DNA from: Gambelia wislizenii
Lineage: Eukaryota > Chordata > Lepidosauria > Squamata > Crotaphytidae
Direction: 5' to 3'
Assembly (NCBI GenBank): GCA_030847615.1
Contig: JAUMIR010000003.1
Span: 336,479,756 to 336,543,755 of the forward strand
Length of the DNA stretch: 64,000 nt
Position 1 is the first letter of the stretch. Each line of letters starts with the position of its first letter. Under the pieces are notes generated by a model. It was not told the DNA's origin. It did not search any database and saw only the letters and a program-made list of their open reading frames with translations. Made by a program: the position numbers and the translations under genes. Of this stretch, positions 1 to 10,540 are shown in pieces.

Positions 1-1124
1 TGAGGTGTTGGCAGGCTATTCCTCTGATAACTCCCCCTCCTCTCTGTCAGAGTTCTCCAGGAGGTCAACCTCCTCCCCCTCTGAGGAATAAACTGACACT
101 GCCTCTTCCTCCCCCCATGGAGCTGCTGAAGGCCCTTATGGCGCTTGCTGGGGGGTTGTTGGCCTGACTCCTCCTCCTGATCCGAGCCCCCGAGGTCCTC
201 CTCATCTGAAGGGTCTTCCTGCAGGCTGTTTGTGGCAAGGTGGGATAGAGGGCAGGCACTAGGACCTGGGCGATGCTTGGAGGCCGGCCTCGCTGCTGCT
301 GCTGCCTCAGATAAGGCCGTCGCGCTGGCCGGGGGGGCACCTGCTCTTTCCTTTGCTAAGGCTGTCCCCCTTTCCCCCTCACTGTGGTGACTGGGTCTGT
401 GTGTCCACCCGCTGGGGCCCGGTACCCATTGGCATGGGGATGGGGGGTCCCTCGCCCCCTGGGGCTCACCCCCCCACTGTGGTGCAGGGAATCCCAGCCA
501 TCCCTGCTGGAGGAAACCGGCTGCCAGCCAGTTCACTGCCTCCCTGGCCATGGAGGCTTTGAGCCACTCAGCCACCGCTGGGGGAAATCTCCCTCCCCCT
601 TAGCGCCACTGGGGGGATTTCCCTCCCCAACGTCCCTGCACCCGGGGCCCTGGACTGACTCACTGCGGCTGCTAACTGCGGCTGGGGGACTGGCTCCTCG
701 TCTTCTGCGGCGTCCAGAGGGCCCAGGAGCACCCGTGCTGCATCCTCCTCCCCGCTCTGGGCTCGGGACGCGCCTCCTCCTCCTGGAGGGGCCATGCGGG
801 GGCCTCTTCTTCCCGCTCGTCCCTGCCCCCCTCCAGGCGGGGAGGGAGCGGGGTGCAGCGTGCGGCGGCCGGAGTGGAGGTCTTCCCCTCCTTAGCCGGC
901 CTCTTCTTGCCACCGCTGCCCTTTCCTGCTGCTGCGCTGCTGCTGCTGGTTCCCGCGCTGCCTTTTGAACCCGGCTCCTCCAGGGCGCCCCTGTTGGCAC
1001 TGCCCTGCCGGGTCGATCGCTCACTAGCGATCACAGCTGCTATGACTGCGTCCATCTCGGTTGGATTCATTTCTCCCCCTACTCCTTCTCTCCACCAGGT
1101 AAACCACCAATGAATCCCTCTTTC
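1..1124 (-). other. GC-rich region with gag-like minus-strand reading frame (unassigned)
   Basis: This stretch is much more GC- and CpG-rich than the sequence after it. On the minus strand an ATG at 1070 opens a frame starting MNPTEMDAVIAAVIASERS, followed by Ala/Gly/Ser/Lys-rich and then acidic sequence. Further acidic pieces such as SDEEDLGGSDQEEES occur in other frames nearer position 1, so any single coding frame has been broken by shifts. The composition (helical start, basic low-complexity middle, acidic part) resembles the gag-like first protein of a retroelement, continuing off the left edge. No zinc knuckle, protease or RT motif is visible, so the assignment is inference. It could instead be a promoter CpG island or the first exon of a cellular gene. 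Confidence 0.3.
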
Positions 1125-1575
1125 AATTTAAAAGTTGTGTGTTTTTTTGGATTTAAATCAAAATGGCGGCTACCACGTGGAGGGAGCAAAACAATCCACG
1201 TCCTACCAGGAGCTAGGCAGGAAACAGACTGGCCAGCCGGGGGTCGTCCCTACTGGATGACCTCACCGGGGGCAGTCCCAAAAGTTTGTTTCCTGCCTAC
1301 CGGAAGCAATGGGGAGGGACAACCCAAAGCAGATGGATGCTCTGGAGCCCTCCCTACTGGGAAAGTGCAAGTTCTTGCCTCTGATGTTCAACCTCAATTT
1401 AATAAACCAATTGTTTTGAATCAGACTACTATAAAAGCCAAAAGAATTAAAGGACATTCAACCTCTACCAGCTCAATATGCTTTTTATACAGAAATAAAA
1501 CTCCAGGATACCCTATACATCAGCATCCCCCAAGCTGGTGTTTTGGACTTCAAAACATCTTGAGAGTACCATAAT
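1125..1575 (-). other. Possible LTR or leader upstream of the gag-like frame
   Basis: Read on the minus strand this segment lies just upstream of the gag-like ATG. It contains a TATA-like TATAAAA near 1480 and GC-rich stretches toward 1170-1330. I found no matching second LTR in the window and no recognisable primer binding site, so it is only a candidate leader or LTR. Confidence 0.2.
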
Positions 1576-2656
1576 AAGGAAACCTGGTATAGACTCAGCA
1601 CAGAGGAAGAAAGAAATATTAGATGTTTTCATACATAGTGTATTTTTGATTTAGAACAGATGGTAGCCCTAGCAACCTCTTCAAAGGATGGGATAAATTC
1701 CTATAATTAATAAAATAATGCATACTTCTTTCAGCCTTTTCTAAACTGTAATTATTCATTTCAATAATTATACCTAGTAGAAGTCCCGTTTCTGTACAGC
1801 TCATAAAATATATAATATTTCTATCAGTAGCCTGGATTTTTTACTAGAATCAATGCAGTAAAAGAAACTATTTATAACTGAATAGATGTGCATGCTATGG
1901 CTCCATGTCAAACATTTCCCTTCAAGTAGAAGAGGGCAAGCTTCTCATCTCAGCAGCCTTTTAAGAGAGGGAAAAGGGGAACTGCATGACAAACTTCCAA
2001 TAAATGCTTTGATTTTGCTTGAAAGACACTGGCTGTACCCAACTATTTTTTTAAAAGCCATTTCAGATAAACCTGAAATGGTTTTGCATGCTCAACTTCA
2101 GAAATCTGCATACTCAAATTTCAGAAATTTTCCTTTCAATTTTGCTATCATGACAGCTAAGACTATATATTTTGCAACTTTATCCAGTTGTTCTCATACT
2201 GCATAAGAATACTGAATGTCTGAAATAATTCTGATGTATCCATTTAGTTTATTCTTTTAAACCTATATAAATAAAACTAAGTTTCTGTTTGTTTGTTACT
2301 GCATCACAGGTGAATGGCTAAGAACTGTCACAAAATTTGGAGGGGATTTTTGAGTTGGTCTAACTTAACACATAGGCTCCATGGCATCCACAAAATCCAC
2401 TTTGGAGACATCCCAATCATTTTTTTCGTTCACAAAGACCAATGTGTTTGGCAGCTGATTGAAAAAGGCTGCTTTCTTGAGTGCAAATGAAGATGATGCA
2501 CAACATGAGGAATGTTTGAGCACCCAAAAGAGAGAGGCATTGATCCTTCAGAATGAGTGAAACTGAATGATCATTAATGATGATTTCTGGTTTTCCTAAG
2601 CAATATTGGGTACTATAGCTGTTATTTATTAAATGTATATCCAGTCTTCTGCCAAC
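1576..2656. other. AT-rich unique sequence, no gene seen
   Basis: No long reading frame with coding character, no recognised repeat and no convincing splice-site pair on either strand. The one frame above 100 codons (1886-2206, plus) has no motif and ordinary AT-rich composition. Confidence 0.5.
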
Positions 2657-2658
2657 TA

Positions 2659-2847
2659 CAGTGGGTCCTTGTTATCAAAATCCATGGATGCTGATATTCA
2701 TTATATACAACGACATAGTAAAATGGTGTCCCTTATATAAAATGGCAAAATCAAGGCCTGCTTTATGGATTCTTTTTTCTGAATATTTTCAAGCCATGGA
2801 TAGTTGAATCCATGGATACAGAATTCATGGATGTGGTGGGCCGACTG
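2659..2847. mobile_element. Tc1/mariner (pogo/Tigger-like) MITE, family C copy 1
   Basis: A non-autonomous DNA transposon of 189 bp flanked by TA dinucleotides at 2657-2658 and 2848-2849. It starts CAGTGGGTCC and ends GGCCGACTG, imperfect inverted termini. The interior has the family's landmarks: a block like CCTTATATAAAATGG, a gap with AATATTTTC, and repeats of 'ATCCATGG'. Two further copies lie at 12316 and 52052. It has no coding capacity. The TA duplication and short TIRs place it in the Tc1/mariner superfamily; the closer link to Tigger is from memory of similar termini. Confidence 0.75.
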
Positions 2848-2849
2848 TA

Positions 2850-4909
2850 ATTGTATTCAAGTATGAACAGTGGTAAAATTTTAAAAAACAAATACAATTA
2901 AAATATTAAAAACACATTTAAAACAACTGAGTTCAGATTAATAACAAGAAAACAATAACATCCTATCAGTCAAATTTCCTTGCAACCATTGTCGCTTAGA
3001 TTACAAAGACCTTCCTTGAAAAAAATATCTTTGCTCACTGGTGGAAGAACAACGGGAGGGGGGAGCCTTATAGGGTCTGACCTGCTTAGACTGACCCAAT
3101 GGGACTGTATAATATGTCCTCAGACCATCATCTGGTCCTTTTGAAAATGTAATTCCATGTCTCCTATCCAAGAGCTGCCCTCTGCAAGACAGCAGTCCAG
3201 GAGATGGGCAAGAACTTCTCTTTCTTGATCATATTAATAGTATACGAACTGTCTATCTTTGTATCATGAACCTTCAGCCTAGCAGATGTATTTCTCTTAG
3301 TGACTTCCCTCATGCTGCAAGGCAGGTCACTTTGGAAAATTGAAAGGAGTGGTACCCACTTTAGGGTGCAATATAAAGTGACTGCTTAGTGTTATTGTTC
3401 AGTGAGCAATTTTGGATTATTGTAGATTTTTATTACAAGTCATTTCTACACTTTCATTTGGCTTTACCATATTTATTATATTTCTAACACTGAACCAATT
3501 TTCAGTATACATATTTTGTGGGATGTCCCTTTTCTTTGTTTCTTAAAAATCTGTACTTTATAGCCAAAGACTGCACTGGGCCAACTACATGTTACACACA
3601 AGCACCTGTACTTGGGTACCAATCTTATTATTCTTTGGAATTTAACTTGTATTCAGAGAAAATATATTTCATTGCTTTTTTTAATTCAGAGAGCATGACA
3701 AACATGTGGGAAGACAAATTTTAGGCAAGACTGCCTTTCCCATTCTTGTCGTCATTACCAAGGGTATGGATGAATAGTTCTGAAGCACAGCTTTTACAGT
3801 AAACTGTTTGAAATCTTCTAAGAATGTCAAGGAAGTATTTAACTGTCTATGAGGAAATGCAGGTAAGATTAGTAATCAAATTAAGTATAAGTAGCTGGAA
3901 TAATTTCAGAAATGTTATCAGAATTCTTCCAGTTATTTATAAATCATTCTTTTAATTGGCAAGAGTTTTACTTTTAACCCTTAATTGGCACTAAACAACA
4001 GTTCAAACTGCATGTTAATTTCTTACGTAAATATTTAACATCATGTAAATAAGTTTACTTCTAAAATTTTGTATTTTCTAAACATTAAAGTACACAATTA
4101 CAGAAATGCTATATTATTTACACAGAAGCAGAACTAGAAAAAGATAATAGTCCCCTGATAAATAAAAATACTGAATTTTGTTAAATATTGCATACCAAAT
4201 TCTGTAATTTGGTAGATATAACACTTTAAACTGTGAAAATCTTTCATATGTGGAAAATGTAAGGTCGTCAAATTCATGCTGTTTTGGAAGGGACAGAATT
4301 CCATGAAAATATAATTCTAGTAATGGACACTGTATCCAAAACAGAAGAAATAGAAATGCATTTAGTCTTTCCAAATATACCCTGAATTTAAATGAACAGC
4401 ATAATTGCAGGCATGTTGCCAAATTGGCTGTAAAGCCTACAGCAAACAGCAAGTAGTAAGTGGAATTTATAGCAACCTAATCATTTTATACTCCCACTCA
4501 CTGGCTTTAATCCAGTGATAGTCTGACAATTCCAAAAGAATGTAAGAGAATTAGTTCAACTTTCCAAAATCAAGATGAGTCTTATAAGCTTAGCTAATTT
4601 CACAGTTGTATTATGTTGATAATTTAGAAGTTTTCTATTCAAAAAACAAATACAAGTGTTTGAAGTCACAAATATTTTAGTGTAAGAAATTAATGTGTTT
4701 ACCATCAAACTTCACATGGATGCCTTAGTCTCCTTCCAAGTTCCATTTATTTTTGTGTAAAATTTCCCTTTAATTATTCAGAATGGCAATGAATATATAT
4801 TCAGCTGTATTTCTCCAATGCATCTGAATCAAGAAAGTCCATACGTAACTTGTACTGGTGTTTGAATGTAGGGTGAGTTAGATGAGGACTAATAAACTAA
4901 AGCAGCACC
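2850..4909. other. Unique AT-rich sequence
   Basis: No supported gene or repeat. A 112-codon minus-strand frame at 4114-4452 is rich in Phe/Leu/Tyr, as expected of AT-rich noncoding DNA, and has no motif. A 45-nt minus-strand segment at 3759-3803 is bounded by GT and AG and is open, but the acceptor is poor (see rejected items). Confidence 0.45.
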
Positions 4910-4969
4910 TCAGTAAAACAGGAGCACTATGATGAATATCTCCTTAGTCCAGGAATTAGAGCAATGACC

Positions 4970-5300
4970 ATCTCTATACAGAATGTGCACTCCCGATGGA
5001 GGAGTTCGCTGTTTGGGGGTGCTCCTTGATTCATCACTGTCAGTTGAGGCCCAAGTGATTTCTCTAGGAACTGTAACTACTAGCCAAATACCCCTGTTCT
5101 TGGATAGCAACAGTCTGACTAGCATAATCTATAACTTGGTGCATTACTGTAATGTATTCTGGGTGGGATTGCCTTTATGGTTTTAGTGGAAGGTACATCT
5201 AGTACAAAATACAGTGGCTAGGTTACTTCCTGGCACATGGGGGAAGGAGTTCATATTATACCTATACATATTACACCTATGCTAAAGGATCTACAATTGT
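4970..5300 (+). mobile_element. L2-type LINE fragment (RT C-terminal region)
   Basis: Degenerate translation on the plus strand gives CLGVLLDSSLSVEAQV, then SNSLTSIIYNLVHYCNVFWVGLP and VQNTVARLLPGTW. These match the order of blocks found after the RT domain in L2-like non-LTR retrotransposons, and the same blocks occur in the L2 copies at 31.6 and 44.8 kb. Several stops and indels show it is old and dead. Both ends are truncated. Confidence 0.65.
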
Positions 5301-5304
5301 CAGT

Positions 5305-5400
5305 CTGTTAATAATAATAATTATTATTATTATTTATTTATATACTGCCCTTTGGTAATCCAATCAGGGCGGTTCACAACATTAAAAAAGGGTTTAATAT
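5305..5400 (+). repeat. (TAA)n microsatellite plus 'TTTATATACTGCCC..GGGCGGTTCACAAC' interspersed repeat
   Basis: A short AT triplet run leads into a block reading TTTATTTATATACTGCCC and then CAGGGCGGTTCACAAC. A related block is present at 18955-19012, and its start recurs at the very end of the window (63974-64000). It is the 3' portion of a common squamate interspersed repeat whose family I cannot name with certainty. Confidence 0.55.
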
Positions 5401-5599
5401 TATATTTATAATATAAATTAATATATAAACTCTATGCAATTTAAGACCAGGTTAGTCAATGACTACAGATTTCTGTTTGGTGGCAATAAGAAAAGAGGTA
5501 TTTTCTGTGGTGGTACTCACATTATGCAGTGACCCACCCACGGCCACAACAGTATGCCTTGTAGGTCAAGTATTTTAGAGGCTTATTACAGATATACCC

Positions 5600-6430
5600 T
5601 ACCGGTGGCTATTATGCCACTGCCAGCATAGCTCAAAACATCATTAGGGTACGCAAGCCTCTCTCCCACGGCAAGGGGGTGTCAATGGAGAGTCTGAAAC
5701 ATGGGTCACCTATCACCACCACTTATGACTCCTTGAATGCTTTCATCAGCGCTGTATACGCAAAATCCTAAATATACACTGGACTGACTATGTGACAAAT
5801 GTTGCTGTCCTTGAGCAAGCAGGGATCACCAGCATTGAGGCCATGATATTGAGAACACAGCTGCGCTAGGCAGGGCACGTTTCTAGGATGGAGGACCATT
5901 GCCTCCCAAAAATAGTACTCTACGGTGAACTCGCCACGGGTCAGTGTAAGAGGGGCACTCCCAAAAAACAATACAAGGACTCCCTGAAACAACATCTCAG
6001 GCTCGGCCAAATTGATCACCAAAAATGGTCTGCCCTGGCCTCACATCTGGAGGCATGGAGACGCACTATCCACAATGCTGCAGCCTTATTTGAGAACTCA
6101 CGCCGAACAAGTCTTGAAGAGAAACGACAATGCAGAAAGAATCACAACCCGGAAACATCACCCAAGGAGACCTTCTGCTGTGCTTTCTGCAACCGGACTT
6201 GTTTATCTCAGATTGGCCTTTTTAGTCATCAGTGCGCTTGCAGAAAGCGCAGGATGAGTCCTTCCTGAATCTTCGTTTGCGAAGAAAAGCCAGAGGACAA
6301 ATATACCATTTCAGCTTGGCTTTCCCTAAGCCGTTTGGAACTCTCATATGTTTTAACTGTTTTTTATATTGTTATAAGCAACCTAGAGAAAACTGTTAAG
6401 GATGCATATGAACACTTCAAATAAATAAAC
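5600..6430 (+). pseudogene. RTE/jockey-like non-LTR retrotransposon, ORF2 C-terminus and 3' tail
   Basis: The plus strand encodes the end of an endonuclease-RT polyprotein. After a degenerate stretch with HQRCIR-like sequence, an open segment from 5888 to 6268 reads MEDHCLPKIVLYGELATGQC, a basic PKKQYKDSLKQHLRLGQID block, and a terminal C2H2-like finger: CAFCNRTC, then a His and Cys about 12 residues on. This follows the usual order at the C-terminus of a common vertebrate LINE family; I leave the clade open. A 3' tail with AATAAATAAAC ends near 6430. Upstream frames carry stops, including a TGA at 5728-5730 shared with the copy at 57.3 kb. The N-terminal RT and endonuclease are absent. Confidence 0.6.
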
Positions 6431-6679
6431 AGAATTGCTTTAAGTCTTGAGACTCCAGCACAATGTAAGAACAGAACGGGACGTTACAGTGTCTTCCACA
6501 GCGAATTTTATGACATAAAAATATAATTAATCCACAGCAAGATGGTAATCTCCTGAATCTGTGCCAGAACTATGCAGTGAGAATTTATCCAGTACATTAT
6601 CACCCTCAGTATCACACATTATGAATCATGTGCAGCAGTTCATTTGTCAGTCTTAGGATGTACAAACATCTACTGTATA

Positions 6680-6855
6680 AGCAGATAGATGGAAGAACAT
6701 AGGAAGCTATTCTATGCCAGCTCGCCAGTGTCTTAGGCAAGTGTTATTCGTATCTCCTCCTATCTTTTCCTTTTTAACTGGAAACGCCACGGATTGAACC
6801 TGCACATTTTTGAATGTGAAGTATGTGTTCTACTACTAAGTCATGTCCCTCTCAC
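6680..6855 (-). mobile_element. tRNA-derived SINE (CORE/MIR-like type), minus strand
   Basis: Read on the minus strand it has the layout of a common tRNA-derived reptile SINE: a 5' tRNA-like part with a B-box-like GGTTCAATCCGTGG, a variable middle, and a 3' part ending in AGCTTCCTATGTTC-like sequence. It is diverged. Another copy lies on the plus strand at 15660. Name of the family not certain. Confidence 0.5.
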
Positions 6856-6989
6856 ATTAGAGGTACAATGCTCTGGAGAATTTTTCTGCACATGGCTTAT
6901 TGAAGTGAATGGAAGCATAAATTTATTCTGTTGCTACTTAGGCAAGACCTGCCAATCGGGCCCTACAAGGACCCTACACTAATTGCAGT

Positions 6990-7870
6990 TGTAAGAACTA
7001 CCCCAAGGACAAGCTGTAATTTATTCTTAAAATTTATTCTTACATTTATTCTTAAAAAGATAAAGTTTATTTCAGTGTCTTATTCTTACTATGTATCATT
7101 TGAATAAAAGATTTCACCTTCAATGAGACGGTTCTTTTCAGAAGAATAATGCCTCCCATTTTTATTCTCCACTGAGCTACCCAGTGTATGCCAATTAACA
7201 TATTTCAAGGAAACAGGATGTTTTACTACTACTACTTCACATCAAAATAAATGTTAACATGTTGCAGTAAAAAAATGAATGCAGAAAAATTAACAATCCA
7301 CTAGCAAGACAGATGGAAACTGCATAACATATCCTGTAATTATGTTTTTGGCAAGCATAATAAACCAAAATGGGGATGCTCATTAACAGAAATAATAAAA
7401 TCCAACTCAAAGAAAACAGTCACCTGTAACATTCATTGCTATACAATTCTGTAATTTGATCTCCATAACAGCAATTTTTAATGTTTCCTATCACTTATTT
7501 TCTATTTTAGTTTCTACTACTTCAGTTGCATGCTGCATTTTCCCCATGATGTTGTATGTGGCATTTTAATTACACAACAGTCCTGTAAAGTTCATTATGG
7601 TATCAACTTGCCCAAGACCACCCCAGGAGCTTCATACACTTCCTACAAGACTACCCATGTCCTGCCACCATTTTCTCACATACTCTAGACAATAATGCTT
7701 ACATGGTTTCTTTCTATCCCATATCAACTATCCACTCATCATCAACTATCACCACTCAAGCCACAAAGAGGAATGTATTCAAAACACATTAAAACAAATA
7801 AATAAAAGATGAATGCTCAACAGAGGTGTATACCTATTACTAGCAGCAAACTGATATAAATATTGCACAA
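6990..7870. other. Unique AT-rich sequence
   Basis: No gene or recognised repeat. An open minus-strand segment before a GT at 7434 was considered as an exon and rejected because no usable acceptor precedes it. Confidence 0.45.
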
Positions 7871-7929
7871 TATGTATGTATGTGTGTGCCTGTGTGTGTA
7901 CATGTGTGTCTGAGTGAGATATAGATATA
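7871..7929. repeat. TG-rich simple repeat at the left flank of element A1
   Basis: A (TG)n-like tract with interruptions, followed by CTGAGTGAGATATAGATATA. The same sequence is found in inverted orientation inside the neighbouring element at 8101-8150 with about two differences over 50 bp. Confidence 0.7.
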
Positions 7930-9315
7930 CAGTCATCCCTCCACATTCGTGGGGGTTAGGGTCTTGAGACCCACGCAAATGTGGAAAAACCGCAAATAAA
8001 AAATGCTGCTCCCGCAACCACCCCCAGCGGGAGGAAGGCGGCGGGAGGGTGTCTGGCCAGCCTGGCTGGCCTCTCCACGGCCTTCCTGAGGGGATTCCAG
8101 GATATCTATATCTCACTCAGACACACATGTGAACACACAGGCACACACACTTAGGAAGGTCGGGGAAGGCAGCGGACGGGTGGGCAGGAGGCTGCCCTGC
8201 CTCTCCCTGGCCTTCCTGAGCAGACTCTGGGGCTTTGAAGCCCAGCAGCCCCCTTAGGAAGGCCGGGGAAGGCAGCAGGTGGGGGGGAGGCTGCCCTGCC
8301 TACCCACAGCCTTCCTGAGGGGACTCTGGGGCTTTGAAGCCCCGGAGCCCACTTAGGAAGGCCAGGGAAGGCAGCGGGCAGGCGGGAGGGAGGCTGCCCT
8401 GACTCTCCCCAGCCTTCCTGAGCAGACTCCAGGGCTTTGAAGCCCCAGAGCCCTCTTAGGAAGGCCGGGAAGGGCAGCGGGCGGAAGGCAGCCCTGCCTC
8501 CCCGCGGCCTTCCTGAGGGGGCTCCGGGGCTTTGAAGCCCCAGAGCCTGCTCAGGAAGGCAGGGGAAGGCAGCGGGCAGGCAGCGGAAGGCAGGGGAAGG
8601 CAGCCGGCTTCCCTGCCTTTCCCTGTCCTTCCTGGGCGGACTCCAGGGCTTTGAAGCCCCGGAGCCCACTTAGGCAGCGGGCAGGCAGCAGGAAGGCAGG
8701 GGAAGGCAGCGGGCTTCCCTGCCTCTCCCCGTCCTTCCTGAGCAGACTCCTGGGCTTTGAAGCCCCAGAGCCCACTTAGGAAGGCCGGGGAGGGCAGCGG
8801 GCAGGAGGGAGGGAAGCTGGCCTGCCTCCCCATAGCCTTCCTGAGCGGACTCCGGGGCTTTGAAGCACCGGAGCCTGCTTAGGAAGGCCAGGGAAGGCAG
8901 CGGGTGGGTGGGCGGGAGGCTGCCCTGCCTCCCCATGGCTTTCCTGAGGGGACTCCAGGGTTTGAAGCCCCAGAACCCCCTTAGGAAGGCTGGGGAAGGC
9001 AGCGGGTGGGCAGGCGGGGGGGGGGCGGGAGGCTGCCCTGCCTCTCTGCGGCCTTCTTGAGGGGACTCCGGGCTCAGAAGCCCTGGAGCCCCCACAGGAA
9101 GGCCACGGAAGGCAGCAGGAGGGAGGCTGCCCATCCTCCCTGCCTTCCTGAACAGGCTCCAGGGCTTTGAAGCCCCAGAGCCACCCTGGAAGGCCGGGAA
9201 AGGTGCAGGCAGGAGGTTGCCCCACCTCTCGCCGGCCTTCCCGAAGGGGCTCAGGGCTAAACCACAAATAATCAAAACCGCGAGTGTGAAAGGTACGAAT
9301 GTGGAGAGGCAACTG
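7930..9315. mobile_element. TIR element A1 (TA-flanked) with internal palindromic minisatellite
   Basis: A 1386-bp element flanked by TA at 7928-7929 and 9316-9317. Termini are inverted: it starts CAGTCATCCCTCCACATTCG and ends CGAATGTGGAGAGGCAACTG, 16 of 20 positions pairing. Subterminal sequence holds the family's AAAACCGC and ATTCG motifs. The interior is a GC-rich tandem array (separate entry) and has no transposase. About 170 bp after the left end there is a 50-bp inverted copy of the left flank, so the element was rearranged after or during insertion. TA duplication and TIRs place it in the Tc1/mariner superfamily as a non-autonomous copy. Long open frames here are due to the GC-rich repeats and are not genes. 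Confidence 0.75.
8151..9240. repeat. Minisatellite of about 103-bp palindromic units, 10 copies
   Basis: Ten units are marked by the core GCTTTGAAGC or a variant at about 8232, 8331, 8434, 8529, 8648, 8754, 8857, 8959, 9072 and 9164, spacing 92-119 bp. Each unit is an imperfect hairpin: TAGGAAGGCC pairs with GGCCTTCCTGA, inside it GGCAGC pairs with GCTGCC, and the core itself is a 16-bp palindrome, GGGGCTTTGAAGCCCC, in the best units. It sits wholly inside element A1. Confidence 0.85.
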
Positions 9316-9319
9316 TAGA

Positions 9320-9690
9320 TATATAGATTTTTTTCCCCAAACTACACTAGAAATCATTTTAAGAAACATCAACAGGAAAAAACAACATCAGGTATTGCCC
9401 AGAAAAAGCAATGTAAGGCCTACTGTTCATATTTGCCTTGCTAAGACTTTGCCACACCAAATAGCTGAATCATTCCAAAGGGGTAGGGGGGCTTGGTCCT
9501 TGGATTTTTTTTATCTAACTCTCCTTTGTGTGCTCTGTATACTGTAACAGACAGTATATCAAACTAGGACCAGAAACACTCAAGTTCAAACCTCCACTTA
9601 TCCATAAAGCTCACTAAAACCTTGGACCAATTGCTATCTCACACTCTGACCTAGCTTATGAAGTAGTTTTAATGGTAAACATGGGGTAAA
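9320..9690. other. Unique sequence between elements A1 and A2
   Basis: No gene or repeat recognised. Confidence 0.4.
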
Positions 9691-9692
9691 TA

Positions 9693-10191
9693 CAGTCATC
9701 CCTTCACATGCGCGGGGGTTAGGTTCCCCAGACCTCTGCGAATGCGAAAAATCTGCGAATAACAACTGCCCTCCCCCTCCCCTGCAAAAGTGACCATGGG
9801 GTGTACGGAGGCTCCATAGTCGCTTTCCCCCACCTCCACTTCCCTCCCAAGGCCTTCATGGGGTCTCCGGAGTGTCTTCGGGGGCTCCACAAAGGTCTCC
9901 CCGTCCCTCCCCCTCCCTCACAAGGCCTTCATGGGGCCTCTGGAGCATCTCCGGGGACCCCATTAAGGCTTCCCCGGCCCTCCCCCTCCCTCCCAAGGCC
10001 TTCATGGGGCCTCCAGAGCATCTCCGGGCACTCTGTGAAGGTCTCCCCGGCCCTCCCACCACCTGCCCAAGGCCTTAACGGGGCCTCCAGAGGCCCCATG
10101 TCGCTGCTTTTGGGAGTGTGGTGGGCCCTCCCAAAACCTGCGAATATTCAAAACCGCAAATGCTAAGATCGTGAATGTGGAGGGGCAACTG
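9693..10191. mobile_element. TIR element A2 (TA-flanked) with internal GC-rich array
   Basis: A 499-bp element between TA at 9691-9692 and 10192-10193. The left end is CAGTCATCCCTTCACATGCG and the right end TGAATGTGGAGGGGCAACTG. The interior (about 9835-10120) repeats the block CAAGGCCTTCATGGGGCCTC at roughly 80-bp spacing, four times, each an imperfect palindrome around AAGGCCTT and GGGGCC. Its subterminal sequence is the reverse complement of that of A4 at 62.8 kb, so A2 and A4 are one subfamily in opposite orientations. No coding capacity. Confidence 0.8.
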
Positions 10192-10540
10192 TACTATGTA
10201 TTTAAATCTAAATCTAATTCCTCAGAAAAAATATAGGATTAAAAAAAAAAGAATCAATACTAAATATGGAAGAGAGTGCAAGATTACTGTTTCAGAGATA
10301 CAACTCTCACACTCAAGACAAGTCTTTACTTGGAAAAGACTTGAATTTCTAGAGCAATTTACATAAAAGTTATGAACACAAGTTATAAACCCCAGTTATG
10401 GACCCAAATGCATATAACAATGTACTGACATCTAGTGGTAACATGGTACTTTTTAAAATTATTAATGTATGTGAGCAGAGCTGCATTTACAAGGATAGAT
10501 TTTGTGCTAACGACCTACAACCCATCACTTTCTCCAGACT

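Noticed and set aside
3759..3803. Possible further exon of the host gene (45 nt, minus, open in phase 0)
   Set aside because: The donor is acceptable but the acceptor lacks a pyrimidine tract, the segment is open in more than one frame, and it is too short to judge.
4114..4452. 112-codon minus-strand frame rich in Phe, Leu and Tyr
   Set aside because: Composition is as expected from AT-rich noncoding DNA; no motif, repeat or splice support.
7435..7490. Possible minus-strand exon ending TTACAG|GTGACTG
   Set aside because: No usable acceptor upstream; the preceding sequence is purine-rich and contains stops.
8151..9240. CRISPR-like array
   Set aside because: Units are contiguous diverged palindromes without unique spacers, in a vertebrate genome and inside a transposon.
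8151..9372. Long open frames up to 201 codons on the minus strand
   Set aside because: They are created by the GC-rich tandem units of element A1, occur in several frames at once and translate to the same low-complexity text.
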